Positions 50,660 to 58,627 of a stretch of 64,000 nucleotides of DNA are shown piece after piece; the first letter of the stretch is position 1; every line of letters begins with the position of its first letter. The stretch covers positions 43,175-107,174 of the forward strand of contig CAMVIM010000011.1 in assembly GCA_947167515.1 (NCBI GenBank), written 5' to 3'. Position numbers and translations under genes: made by a program. Source of the DNA: an uncultured Prevotellaceae bacterium. Its GTDB lineage: Bacteria; Bacteroidota; Bacteroidia; Bacteroidales; Bacteroidaceae. Below the pieces are notes generated by a model. It was not told the DNA's origin and made no database searches. It saw nothing but the letters and a program-made list of their open reading frames with translations.

Positions 50660-51687
50660 TGTCAGACTATTGGAAGGGTATAGTTGAGGTTGCTGAGACG
50701 GAACTCCCTTGGGAACAGTTGCAAGGTAGCAATATCCTTGTAACTGGGGCAACAGGCTTGTTGGGCTCCTGCTTGATTGATGTACTCATGCATCGTGTTG
50801 ATGGTCACTACAATGTCTATGCTGCAGGTAGGAATGAAGCGCGTGCACAAAAACTGTTTCAGAAGTATCAAACCGATGCTCGCTTTCATTTCTTGAAATA
50901 CAATGTGATGTGCCCCTTGCAGTCTGACCTTTCTTTTCAGTATATCATTCATGCCGCAAGCAATGCAAGCCCCTCTTTTTTTGCAGATAATCCTGTGGAG
51001 GTGATGAAGGCAAATGTTGTAGGAATCATCAATTTGTTGGAATATGGTCGTAAACATCAGTTGCAGAGGTTGATGTATGTGTCGACTGGTGAAGTGTATG
51101 GTGAGGGGGATGGACGAGTCTTTACGGAAGAATATAGTGGGTATGTTGATCCAATGAAGTCTCGGTCTTGTTATCCATCGTCGAAGCGGGCGGCAGAAAC
51201 ACTATGTGCAGCCTATGTGGCAGAGTATGGAATGGATGTTGTTGTAGCTCGACCATCACACACGTATGGACCTCATTTTACCGAGGCTGATAATCGAGTG
51301 TATGCCCAGTTTATCAGGAATGTTTTGAGTGGTGAGAATATTGTGATGAAAAGCGCAGGTACTCAATATAGAAGTTGGTGTTATGTTGTGGATTGTGTGA
51401 AAGGTCTTCTCTATGTGTTGCTGAAAGGAAAAACGGGAGAGGCGTATAATGTGGCAGATACCTCTTCCAATATCAGTATCAAGCAATTGGCGGAGATGGT
51501 GGCAGAAATAGGTGGTAGTAAAGTGATTCTTGATTTGCCATCGGATGCTGAACGAAAAGGCTATAATCCAGTGAATAAATCTGTGTTTTCCACAAAGAAG
51601 CTGGAATCTTTGGGGTGGTGCATAAAGGGGGCGATGAGGGAAAAAATGAATGCGACCATACAAGAATGTAAAAAAAGTACGGAATGA
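50656..51687 (+). CDS. NAD-dependent epimerase/dehydratase (extended SDR)
   Basis: A 343-residue extended SDR, started at the ATG overlapping the cytidylyltransferase stop (a GTG at 50,647 is possible). The Rossmann loop is NILVTGATGLLGSCLID; the catalytic pattern is Ser/Thr (VSTGEVYGEG) with Y-P-S-S-K (SCYPSSKRAAETL), as in UDP-glucuronate decarboxylase/epimerase relatives. It probably forms or reduces the polyol or sugar used by the adjacent CTP-dependent enzyme. Substrate not predictable. Confidence 0.88.
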   Translation: MMSDYWKGIVEVAETELPWEQLQGSNILVTGATGLLGSCLIDVLMHRVDGHYNVYAAGRNEARAQKLFQKYQTDARFHFLKYNVMCPLQSDLSFQYIIHAASNASPSFFADNPVEVMKANVVGIINLLEYGRKHQLQRLMYVSTGEVYGEGDGRVFTEEYSGYVDPMKSRSCYPSSKRAAETLCAAYVAEYGMDVVVARPSHTYGPHFTEADNRVYAQFIRNVLSGENIVMKSAGTQYRSWCYVVDCVKGLLYVLLKGKTGEAYNVADTSSNISIKQLAEMVAEIGGSKVILDLPSDAERKGYNPVNKSVFSTKKLESLGWCIKGAMREKMNATIQECKKSTE

Positions 51688-52595
51688 AATCTTATAAGGA
51701 TTTATTGAATGAGAATGCTCGTAAGGATGGGTTAAGACAATTGACGGAGGAAGAATCATCCGAAATGAAGAAGGCGTTAATGAAAATGTATGGGGCTGTT
51801 TCTTCTCTTTGTACAGCGAATGGATTGACGTTAATGCTATGTGGAGGAAGTTGCTTAGGGGCAATACGTCATCAAGGTTTTATTCCATGGGACGATGATT
51901 TGGATATGTGTATGCCTCGACGAGACTATGAGCGTCTGAAGGAACTCTTGCAACAGGGCAAATTGGGAGATGGGTATGAGTATATGTTTCCATCGAAAGG
52001 AAAGGACGCTTTGTGCATGTTTATGAAGATTTATAAAAAGGGGACGAGGTGCGTGGAAATCGGCAATGAATATACAGATTTTCCTAAAGGATTGAGTTTG
52101 GATATATTTCCGCTGGAAGGGGTGAGTGAGAATCCTCTTAAAAGAAAACTGACGGGAATGTTGGCCAATATCTTGAGGCTTAGTGCTAATATGGTCTATG
52201 AGGCAACATACCCAGTAAGTGAAACAACACGTCGAGTAACTCAGATGCGAGGTTGGGCTGGTTTCATGCTCAAGACACGCAAGGTGCTGGGTAAATTATT
52301 GAGTGTGATTGGTCATCGTCATTGGGTGAATGCTTTTGACTCCTTGGTCTATAATTCAAATATAGGTACCTATTTGTCTATTCCTACAGGACGTAAACTT
52401 TATGCAGGAGAAACTTTGTCTTCCGATGTTTTTCTGCCAGTCAGAACAGCTTTGTTTGAAGGAGAAGAAGTTTTTGTTCCAGGTGATGCGGAAAGGTATC
52501 TTGCAAATCTATATGGTGAAAACTATATGCAGCTTCCACCTGTGGAAAAGCGTGAACGCCATTTTATTGTGGATTTTGATTTGAACTCAGAATGA
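51684..52595 (+). CDS. LicD-family phosphotransferase
   Basis: A 303-residue LicD/fukutin-type nucleotidyl/phosphotransferase. The signature LMLCGGSCLGAIRHQGFIPWDDDLDMCMPRRDYERL is intact, including the Asp-rich WDDDLD that binds metal. LicD enzymes move phosphocholine, ribitol phosphate or similar groups from CDP donors onto glycans. Coupled (ATGA) to the SDR, it forms a CTP-dependent decoration trio with the two preceding genes. Confidence 0.93.
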   Translation: MKSYKDLLNENARKDGLRQLTEEESSEMKKALMKMYGAVSSLCTANGLTLMLCGGSCLGAIRHQGFIPWDDDLDMCMPRRDYERLKELLQQGKLGDGYEYMFPSKGKDALCMFMKIYKKGTRCVEIGNEYTDFPKGLSLDIFPLEGVSENPLKRKLTGMLANILRLSANMVYEATYPVSETTRRVTQMRGWAGFMLKTRKVLGKLLSVIGHRHWVNAFDSLVYNSNIGTYLSIPTGRKLYAGETLSSDVFLPVRTALFEGEEVFVPGDAERYLANLYGENYMQLPPVEKRERHFIVDFDLNSE

Positions 52596-52641
52596 ATTGA
52601 CGTTTTTCTTTATTTGGACTAATGCGAAAAACGACCAAGAT

Positions 52642-53454
52642 ATGATACCTAAAATTATCCATTATAGTTGGTTCTCTGGCGATTCTATGCCAGAAAGTTA
52701 TATCTCTATTATGGAGAATTGGAAGAAAATGCTTCCGGACTATGAATTGAGGTTGTGGGATGCGAATGCTCTGAAGGAGGCAAACTTAACCTTTGCGAAT
52801 GAGGCTTTTGTGGCACGTAAATGGGCTTTTGCAGCCGATGCTATTAGGTGTTATGCAGTCTATCATGAGGGAGGAATTTGGTTGGATGGTGACGTTGTTG
52901 TACATCGTTCGTTCGATTCTTTCCTCCACCATCGAATGTTTATAGGGAAAGAGTATGTGATTGAATTTCAGCACGACGAAACAAATCATAATGTCAGTAC
53001 ATTGACTTCTCATTGTTTTGGCGCGGAGAAAGGGCATCCTTTTTTGAAGGATTGTGTGGATTATTATAAACATAGGCGCTTTATTCAGTCGGATGACAAA
53101 AACATGCCTCAAAGTTTGCGGTATGATATGCGTTTGATCCCTTCCATCCAAAGTCGATTGGCCCTTAAATATGGTTATCAAGGTCGCATTCCGAATTTGG
53201 AGGATATCGAAGTGCTGGATGAGGATATTCATGTATATCCGCCTTACTACTTTGATGAACCGCGCTATCATGGGATGAAAGATGTTGTTTGTATACATTG
53301 CAAGGCGGGTTCTTGGAGAAAAGCGAATACATGGAACTCTGATATTGAACATAAGCAATTTGTTCGTAAAAAGGATTTGGCTTATTACATCTACACTTGG
53401 GCTAATAAGTATCTGGCAAAAAAGGGATATTGGTTGAAAGTTCTTAGTATTTAA
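52642..53454 (+). CDS. GT32-like glycosyltransferase
   Basis: The ATG at 52,642 gives 270 residues starting MIPKIIHYSWFSGDSMPESYISIMENWKKMLPDYELRLWDAN. AFAADAIRCYAVYHEGGIWLDGDVVVHRSF includes the DGD metal motif. It belongs to the same family as the 45,913 gene but is longer and clearly distinct. The TTG-initiated extension to 52,597 lacks family similarity. Confidence 0.92.
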   Translation: MIPKIIHYSWFSGDSMPESYISIMENWKKMLPDYELRLWDANALKEANLTFANEAFVARKWAFAADAIRCYAVYHEGGIWLDGDVVVHRSFDSFLHHRMFIGKEYVIEFQHDETNHNVSTLTSHCFGAEKGHPFLKDCVDYYKHRRFIQSDDKNMPQSLRYDMRLIPSIQSRLALKYGYQGRIPNLEDIEVLDEDIHVYPPYYFDEPRYHGMKDVVCIHCKAGSWRKANTWNSDIEHKQFVRKKDLAYYIYTWANKYLAKKGYWLKVLSI

Positions 53455-53457
53455 AGT

Positions 53458-54042
53458 ATGTTGTACGAATTGGCACATACACTTCAGACGAAGATGCCGT
53501 GGTTATGGGAGGGCGTGGAAACTCTCAATGGCATGGTGTGTGGATGGAAGATTGGTGATGGAAGGGACTTGCAAAGCAGTCTTCCCGTGGGCATTAGGAT
53601 TGCAGATGTGAATGACGCATGCCGTTTGGCAGACTTCTTTGCCCGTCAGCCAGAAGAGAGTTTCAAGTGGTTCCGACCGCATTCGTTTGACGAGGGGACG
53701 ATGAGGAAGTTGCTGGGGAGAAAGTCTTATATTATATATGTGTTAGAGGAAGAGGGGGAAATTATCGGATATGCGTTTTTGCGATGTTTTATAAATGGGA
53801 AGTGCTTTTTGGGAAAGATGGTGGATGTGAATCATCAAGGAAAGGGTGTATGCACGAAGTTGTGTGAGGTTGGAATGGATATTGCACGGAAAACAGGCTT
53901 CCGTATGTTTGAGAGTATCAATAAAGAGAATATCGGGTCGATGAAGGCGAGTCAGAAAGCGTGCGATGTAATTGTGGTGGAGGAGTTGGAAGGAGGGGAT
54001 TTCTTGATAGAGGATAGGCCTAAGGGTTCTTTGAAACCTTAA
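53458..54042 (+). CDS. GNAT-family acetyltransferase
   Basis: A 194-residue protein with a GNAT fold: YIIYVLEEEGEIIGYAFLRCF (strands 3-4), MVDVNHQGKGVCTKLCEVGMDIARKTGF (acetyl-CoA pyrophosphate loop, Q-x-x-G-x-x) and INKENIGSMKASQKA. It could N-acetylate an amino sugar made by the aminotransferase at 56,066, like PglD or PseH do with other folds. Its TAA lies at the first unit of the hexanucleotide repeat. Confidence 0.85.
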   Translation: MLYELAHTLQTKMPWLWEGVETLNGMVCGWKIGDGRDLQSSLPVGIRIADVNDACRLADFFARQPEESFKWFRPHSFDEGTMRKLLGRKSYIIYVLEEEGEIIGYAFLRCFINGKCFLGKMVDVNHQGKGVCTKLCEVGMDIARKTGFRMFESINKENIGSMKASQKACDVIVVEELEGGDFLIEDRPKGSLKP

Positions 54043-54107
54043 CTCTAACTTTAATTCTAACTTTAACTCTAACTCTAACTCTAACTCTAACTCTAACCTT
54101 AACTCTA
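54040..54107. repeat. Hexanucleotide tandem repeat (TAACTC)n
   Basis: About 11 units of TAACTC/TAACTT/TAATTC occupy the gap between the GNAT and sugar-transferase genes. Five central units are perfect. Slipped-strand pairing would alter spacing by six bases without frameshift. Every unit carries TAA in one frame. Confidence 0.9.
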
Positions 54108-54131
54108 TTCTCTCAACTTGGAACTCTTGAA

Positions 54132-54710
54132 ATGATGAAATGGTTGTTTGACAGAGTGGTCTCGTTTGTGGGACTGTGCTTCCTTTGGCCTGTGCTACTG
54201 GTGGTGTGGGTGCTGATTCGTGTGAAGATGCCGGGCGGTCCTGCCATCTTTACACAAAAGAGAGTGGGGAAGGATGGAAAGTTGTTCACCATGTATAAAT
54301 TCCGCAGCATGACGGTGGGGCATGGTGGTGGTTCCGTATCGGTGGCGGGTGAAAGTCGTATCACGCCGTTGGGGGCAAAGTTGAGGCGATATAAGTTGGA
54401 TGAGTTGCCAGAGTTGTGGAATGTGCTGATTGGGGATATGAGTTTTGTGGGGCCTCGGCCGGATGTGCCGGGATATGCTGATCAGTTGGAGGGGGAAGAC
54501 AGGCTGATTTTGAAGTTGCGTCCTGGCATCACGGGACCTGCTTCGTTGAAGTATCGCAATGAGGAGGAGATTCTGGCGAAAGTGGATGACCCTCAGAAAT
54601 ATAATGATGAGGTGATTTATCCTGACAAGGTGAGAATCAATCTTGACTATTATTATCATCATTCCTTGTGGGGTGATGTCAAACTTATCATAGAAACTGT
54701 TTGTGGCTAA
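54132..54710 (+). CDS. PglC-like initiating sugar-phosphate transferase
   Basis: A 192-residue monotopic phosphoglycosyltransferase: N-terminal membrane helix (VVSFVGLCFLWPVLLVVWVLIRVKMPGG), then GPAIFTQKRVGKDGKLFTMYKFRSM, RYKLDELPELWNVLIGDMSFVGPRPDVPGYA and LRPGITGPASL. These are the catalytic and nucleotide-binding segments of the PglC/WcaJ group (Asp-Glu in KLDELPEL). It transfers a sugar phosphate to undecaprenyl phosphate and so starts repeat-unit synthesis. Its stop overlaps the next gene by eight bases. Confidence 0.93.
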   Translation: MMKWLFDRVVSFVGLCFLWPVLLVVWVLIRVKMPGGPAIFTQKRVGKDGKLFTMYKFRSMTVGHGGGSVSVAGESRITPLGAKLRRYKLDELPELWNVLIGDMSFVGPRPDVPGYADQLEGEDRLILKLRPGITGPASLKYRNEEEILAKVDDPQKYNDEVIYPDKVRINLDYYYHHSLWGDVKLIIETVCG

Positions 54711-55821
54711 GAAAATTGTTCGCGCGGCAACGATTGGTTTGTCTTTGAATGTCTTCTGCCGAGGGTTGTTGAAGGAACTGAAGGAAGAAGGTTATGAGGT
54801 GGTGGCTCTTTCAAGCCCAGATGCGGATTTGGAGGAAGTCGGAGAGCGTGAAGGGGTGAGAACCGTGGGCGTGGCAATGGAACGGCGCATGAGTCCGCTG
54901 AAGGATTTGGTGTCGCTCGTCAAACTGGTTTCCGTGCTGAAAAAAGAGCGTCCAGATATGGTGCATTCGATGACTCCGAAGGCAGGGCTGCTCTGCATGA
55001 TGGCTGCCAAGATGACGAATGTGCCTGTCCGGGTACACACGTTTACGGGGCTTGTCTGGCCAACGTCAACAGGAATGATGCGATGGGTTCTGATGCTGAC
55101 CGATAAAATCACTTGTGCGTGTGCCACTCATGTGGTGCCTGAAGGAGAGGGAGTGAAACAGGACTTGCAGCGGTGCATCACTCGAAAGCCCTTGAAAGTG
55201 CTGGGGTATGGTAACGTGAAAGGCATCGATTTGGAGTATTGGAAGCGGTCATTGAATACGGAGAAATCGCAGAGACTCACTTTCGTGTTTGTAGGACGCC
55301 TTGTGAGGGAAAAGGGCATCAATGAGTTGGTGTCAGCCTTTGTGCGGTTGAACAAGGAGCATGCAGACACGCGGCTGCTGTTGGTTGGACCCTATGAAGA
55401 GAACATCGACCCTGTGCTGCCCGAAACCAAGCGATTGATAGAGGAGTGTGGAGCCATTGAGGCTGTGGGTTCGCAGAAGGATGTGCGTCCGTTTTATGAG
55501 CAGAGCGATGTGCTGGTGTTTCCCAGTTATCGTGAGGGCTTTCCCAATGTGGTGATAGAGGCAGGGGCGATGGATCTTCCGAGCATTGTGACAGACATCA
55601 ATGGCGCTCGTGAGATTATTGTGAATCAGGAAAATGGAATTGTTGTTCCGCCACGCGATGAGGCTGCCTTGTATGAAGCGATGGAATGGGTGCTCAATCA
55701 TCCGGAAGAACGCCTGCGTATGGGGCGGAAGTCGCGAAAGATGGTGGCTGACCGATACGAACAGGGGTTTGTGAGGCGATGCCTGAAAGACTTTTACAAA
55801 GAACTTTTGAAGGAGGATTGA
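54703..55821 (+). CDS. GT4 glycosyltransferase (PglA-like)
   Basis: A 372-residue GT-B enzyme with a GTG start inside the end of the transferase gene. The N-domain has MVHSMTPKAGLLCMMAAKMTNVPVRVHTFTG, as in enzymes that add the second sugar to bacillosamine-type lipid carriers. The C-domain has FVFVGRLVREKGINELVSAFVRL and VLVFPSYREGFPNVVIEAGAMDLPSIVTD with a complete E-x7-E site. It likely acts directly after the PglC-like enzyme. Confidence 0.92.
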   Translation: MAKKIVRAATIGLSLNVFCRGLLKELKEEGYEVVALSSPDADLEEVGEREGVRTVGVAMERRMSPLKDLVSLVKLVSVLKKERPDMVHSMTPKAGLLCMMAAKMTNVPVRVHTFTGLVWPTSTGMMRWVLMLTDKITCACATHVVPEGEGVKQDLQRCITRKPLKVLGYGNVKGIDLEYWKRSLNTEKSQRLTFVFVGRLVREKGINELVSAFVRLNKEHADTRLLLVGPYEENIDPVLPETKRLIEECGAIEAVGSQKDVRPFYEQSDVLVFPSYREGFPNVVIEAGAMDLPSIVTDINGAREIIVNQENGIVVPPRDEAALYEAMEWVLNHPEERLRMGRKSRKMVADRYEQGFVRRCLKDFYKELLKED

Positions 55822-55832
55822 TGATGCCAGTA

Positions 55833-55934
55833 CTTCTAAATGTACTTTACAAAAAGTACTTAAGTACTTTCGGAGGAGTACTGGAGTACTTTCGTGGCAG
55901 TATTGCAGTACTTGTGGGGAAGTACTGGAGTGCT
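55833..55934. repeat. 22-bp tandem array of AGTACT palindromes
   Basis: AGTACT or a one-base variant starts at 55,855, 55,863, 55,877, 55,885, 55,899, 55,907, 55,921 and 55,929, a strict 8/14-base alternation giving a 22-bp repeat in four copies; TGTACT at 55,841 extends the phase upstream, and an out-of-phase AGTACT sits at 55,829. The 22-base period is not a multiple of three, so the pattern is not a protein repeat. It lies between the glycosyltransferase stop and the aminotransferase start. Confidence 0.9.
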
Positions 55935-56065
55935 TGTGCCGTGGGTTCTCTGGTGTGTTGGATTCGGAATTTGGGTGGTGAGTCGTATGGAGTGTGAGTT
56001 ATTGAGAATGAGTTGTTTATGTGTGATGGATTGTTCAATATGAATGTTATATAATATTCAATATA

Positions 56066-57223
56066 ATGGATAGAATTTATTTGTGTCTTGCCCACATGAG
56101 CGGCAAGGAACAGCAGTACATTCAGGAGGCGTTTGACACCAATTGGGTGGTGCCTCTTGGCCCCAATGTAAATGCGTTTGAGGAAGATTTGGCGGCGTTT
56201 GCCAATCATCGTGAAGGGGCTGAAACCTTGCAGAAGAAGGTGGTGGCGTTGAGTGCTGGAACTGCAGCCATTCATCTGGGCTTGATTATGCTGGGAGTGG
56301 AGAAGGGTGACGAGGTGATTTGCCAGTCGTTCACGTTTGCGGCGAGTGCCAATCCTGTTGTTTATCAGGGGGCTACACCTGTGTTTGTGGATAGTGAACC
56401 AGGTACTTACAATATGGATCCGCAGTTGCTGGAGGAGGCAATAAAGAATCGAATAGCCAAGACTGGGAAGAAGCCCAAGGCTATCATTCCTGTGTATCTG
56501 TATGGCATGCCGGCTCGGATTGACGAGATTATGGAAGTGGCTCGCCGCTACGAGATTCCTGTGCTGGAGGATGCAGCCGAGGGCTTCGGCTCTCGCTATC
56601 GTGGACAGGTGTGTGGTACGTTTGGTGACTACGGAGTCATGTCCTTTAATGGAAATAAGATGATTACGACCAGTGGAGGCGGTGCGCTGATTTGTCCAGA
56701 TGATGAGGCAAAGAAGCGGGTGATGTTCTATGCCACTCAGGCGCGTGAGCCGTTCCCGTATTACCAGCATGAGAAGATTGGTTATAACTATCGAATGTCG
56801 AACATTTGTGCAGGTATCGGCCGTGGACAGATGACGGTGGCAGAGGAGCATATCCGTCATCATCAGTGGGTTCACGAGCAGTATGTGAAATTGTTGGGCG
56901 ATATGGATGAAATCGTTGTCCATAGCGCGCCTGAGGGTTATATGGAACCCAATTACTGGTTGTCAACCATTCGCTTCGAGAGGGGAAAGAAAACTATTGA
57001 CGAAGGTTTGTTGCCACTTATTACTCGTCTGAGCGATGCGAATATTGAGACTCGTCCGTTGTGGAAGCCGATGCACGTTCAGCCAGTGTATAAGGATGCT
57101 CCTGCTTATACCAATGGGGTGAGCGAGCGCCTCTTCTCTTGCGGCCTTTGCTTGCCCAGCGGCCCCTATGTGAAGGAGGCGGAGATTCATTATATAGTGG
57201 AAAAGATAAAAGAATTTTTGTAA
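56066..57223 (+). CDS. DegT/DnrJ/EryC1 sugar aminotransferase (PglE-like)
   Basis: A 385-residue PLP-dependent sugar aminotransferase. MDRIYLCLAHMSGKEQQYIQEAFDTNWVVPLGPNVNAFEEDLA is the typical opening; ALSAGTAAIHLGLIMLGV and EVICQSFTFAASANPVVYQGATPVFVD bind the cofactor; FNGNKMITTSGGGAL holds the Schiff-base Lys. It would aminate a 4-keto sugar made by the dehydratase at 58,628, leading to a bacillosamine-type sugar for the PglC-like transferase. The 68 bases before its start hold only AT-rich sequence. Confidence 0.93.
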   Translation: MDRIYLCLAHMSGKEQQYIQEAFDTNWVVPLGPNVNAFEEDLAAFANHREGAETLQKKVVALSAGTAAIHLGLIMLGVEKGDEVICQSFTFAASANPVVYQGATPVFVDSEPGTYNMDPQLLEEAIKNRIAKTGKKPKAIIPVYLYGMPARIDEIMEVARRYEIPVLEDAAEGFGSRYRGQVCGTFGDYGVMSFNGNKMITTSGGGALICPDDEAKKRVMFYATQAREPFPYYQHEKIGYNYRMSNICAGIGRGQMTVAEEHIRHHQWVHEQYVKLLGDMDEIVVHSAPEGYMEPNYWLSTIRFERGKKTIDEGLLPLITRLSDANIETRPLWKPMHVQPVYKDAPAYTNGVSERLFSCGLCLPSGPYVKEAEIHYIVEKIKEFL

Positions 57224-57242
57224 GGAAAAACAACCAATTTTT

Positions 57243-58487
57243 ATGAGAAGATTCTGTTTGATGTTGCTCTCTCTCTTCATCGTATTCCCTGCTTTTGCTC
57301 AGCAACAGAAGAAGTGGAAGGCTCCCAAGAGACCGAAACGACCGAAGTGGGAGGCTCCGAAGCCCAAGTCGGTGGAGTACATTGATGTTTGGAGACCATA
57401 CGTTTTCTCTGATAACTGGTTCCTCGATTTTCAGGGAGGTGTGAGTGTGTCCATGGCTGAGAACATGAGTGGACACGCATTGGGTAAAATCTGTGGTCCG
57501 ATGTTTGATTTCAGTGTGGGTAAACAGTTTTCTAACTCATGGAGCACGCGGCTGTCGATAGGGTATAAGGAGCAGAAAGGCTGGGCCAGTAAGCAGGCTC
57601 TGGCTGGAAGCGTCTTGTTGGAAGATGGGGATTATTCTTTCCGCGTCGTTTCCTTCTATATTGATGAGATGTTGAGTTTGACCCGTCTTTTGCTTCCCTA
57701 CGATGAGAAGCGACCATTTGACTTGCAGTTGTTTGCAGGCGTGGGTCTGAATTACTCATGTGGTTTTGATGACAAGGTGGATCGTTGGAAGCGCTATGGC
57801 TATCCTGTGGATGGAACGGACTTCATAAACTTTGCCTTTCGAGGGGGAGTGCAGTGTCTTTATAAGGTGAGCAATATAACAGACCTGACTTTGCAGGGAG
57901 CTTTCAATATGGTGAACGATAATTATAATGGTGTGAAACATTCGTCCAAGTTTGCCTTCGATTCTTATCTGGATGTTTCATTGGGCATTCGAATCCATTT
58001 GGGCGACCATTACGGAGATAGTCGGTATTATAAGGTTCGCCGATGGGAGGCATCTTCGCTCAGAGCATCGGATTCCAAAGTGGCAGTTTTGCTGGAAGAG
58101 GAAAAAGAAACGGAGTATAGAATGCGTGAAAGTCGCGAAACTGTCGCTTTTGGAGAACTGATGAAGACTCACATTTCATTTTATGTCGATCGCACGTTTG
58201 TGAATGATTATCAGATGGAAAACCTCCGCATTGTGGCCGACTTCCTGAAGAAGAATCCTCAAGTGAACCTTGTCGTGAAAGGTTATTGTGGTGCTTCGAA
58301 AAAGACGGAGTCCCCTGATATGCATTTGGCAGAGAAACGTGTGCGGTCAGTCGGAAGGGCCCTGACTCGATATTTCGATGTGGATCCATCACGCTTTGAA
58401 CTTTGGTTTGACGAGAATGCAGATGCCCCTTACCCTATGAAGGGGGAGTGGATAGATGGCGTTGTTTTTTTAATGGTGGAGAAATAA
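57243..58487 (+). CDS. OmpA-like outer-membrane protein
   Basis: A 414-residue protein with a signal peptide (ending IVFPAFAQQ), a Lys/Pro-rich segment, a beta-barrel-like region (about 55-265; FSDNWFLDFQGGVSVSMAENM) and a C-terminal OmpA-like domain (about 300-414; ISFYVDRTFVNDYQMENLRIVADFLKKNP, LAEKRVRSVGRALTRYF). The periplasmic domain would hold peptidoglycan. It is one of three related proteins in this stretch (with 60,288 and 61,578) and lies 19 bp after the aminotransferase gene. Confidence 0.85.
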   Translation: MRRFCLMLLSLFIVFPAFAQQQKKWKAPKRPKRPKWEAPKPKSVEYIDVWRPYVFSDNWFLDFQGGVSVSMAENMSGHALGKICGPMFDFSVGKQFSNSWSTRLSIGYKEQKGWASKQALAGSVLLEDGDYSFRVVSFYIDEMLSLTRLLLPYDEKRPFDLQLFAGVGLNYSCGFDDKVDRWKRYGYPVDGTDFINFAFRGGVQCLYKVSNITDLTLQGAFNMVNDNYNGVKHSSKFAFDSYLDVSLGIRIHLGDHYGDSRYYKVRRWEASSLRASDSKVAVLLEEEKETEYRMRESRETVAFGELMKTHISFYVDRTFVNDYQMENLRIVADFLKKNPQVNLVVKGYCGASKKTESPDMHLAEKRVRSVGRALTRYFDVDPSRFELWFDENADAPYPMKGEWIDGVVFLMVEK

Positions 58488-58597
58488 ATTGAATCGAAAA
58501 AGCGCATTTGGGTACGTTTTTTGTAGATAAAGTAGCGAAATGAAACAAAAAGGTTAGAAAATGTATCTTTTTTTTTCACCATACATTGTTTTTTTCG

Positions 58598-58605
58598 TAA
58601 CTTTG
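58598..58605 (+). promoter_or_regulatory. -7 box upstream of the dehydratase gene
   Basis: TAACTTTG lies 22 bases before the ATG at 58,628 in an AT-rich 140-bp gap. No well-spaced -33 TTTG is seen. It would let the dehydratase and downstream outer-membrane genes be expressed separately from the capsule operon. Confidence 0.55.
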
Positions 58606-58627
58606 CATCGTTTTTTACAAAGATAGA

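Noticed and set aside
55821..55997. A 58-residue ORF overlapping the glycosyltransferase stop by ATGA
   Set aside because: It runs through the 22-bp AGTACT array, whose period is not a multiple of three, and gives an incoherent sequence with no family pattern.
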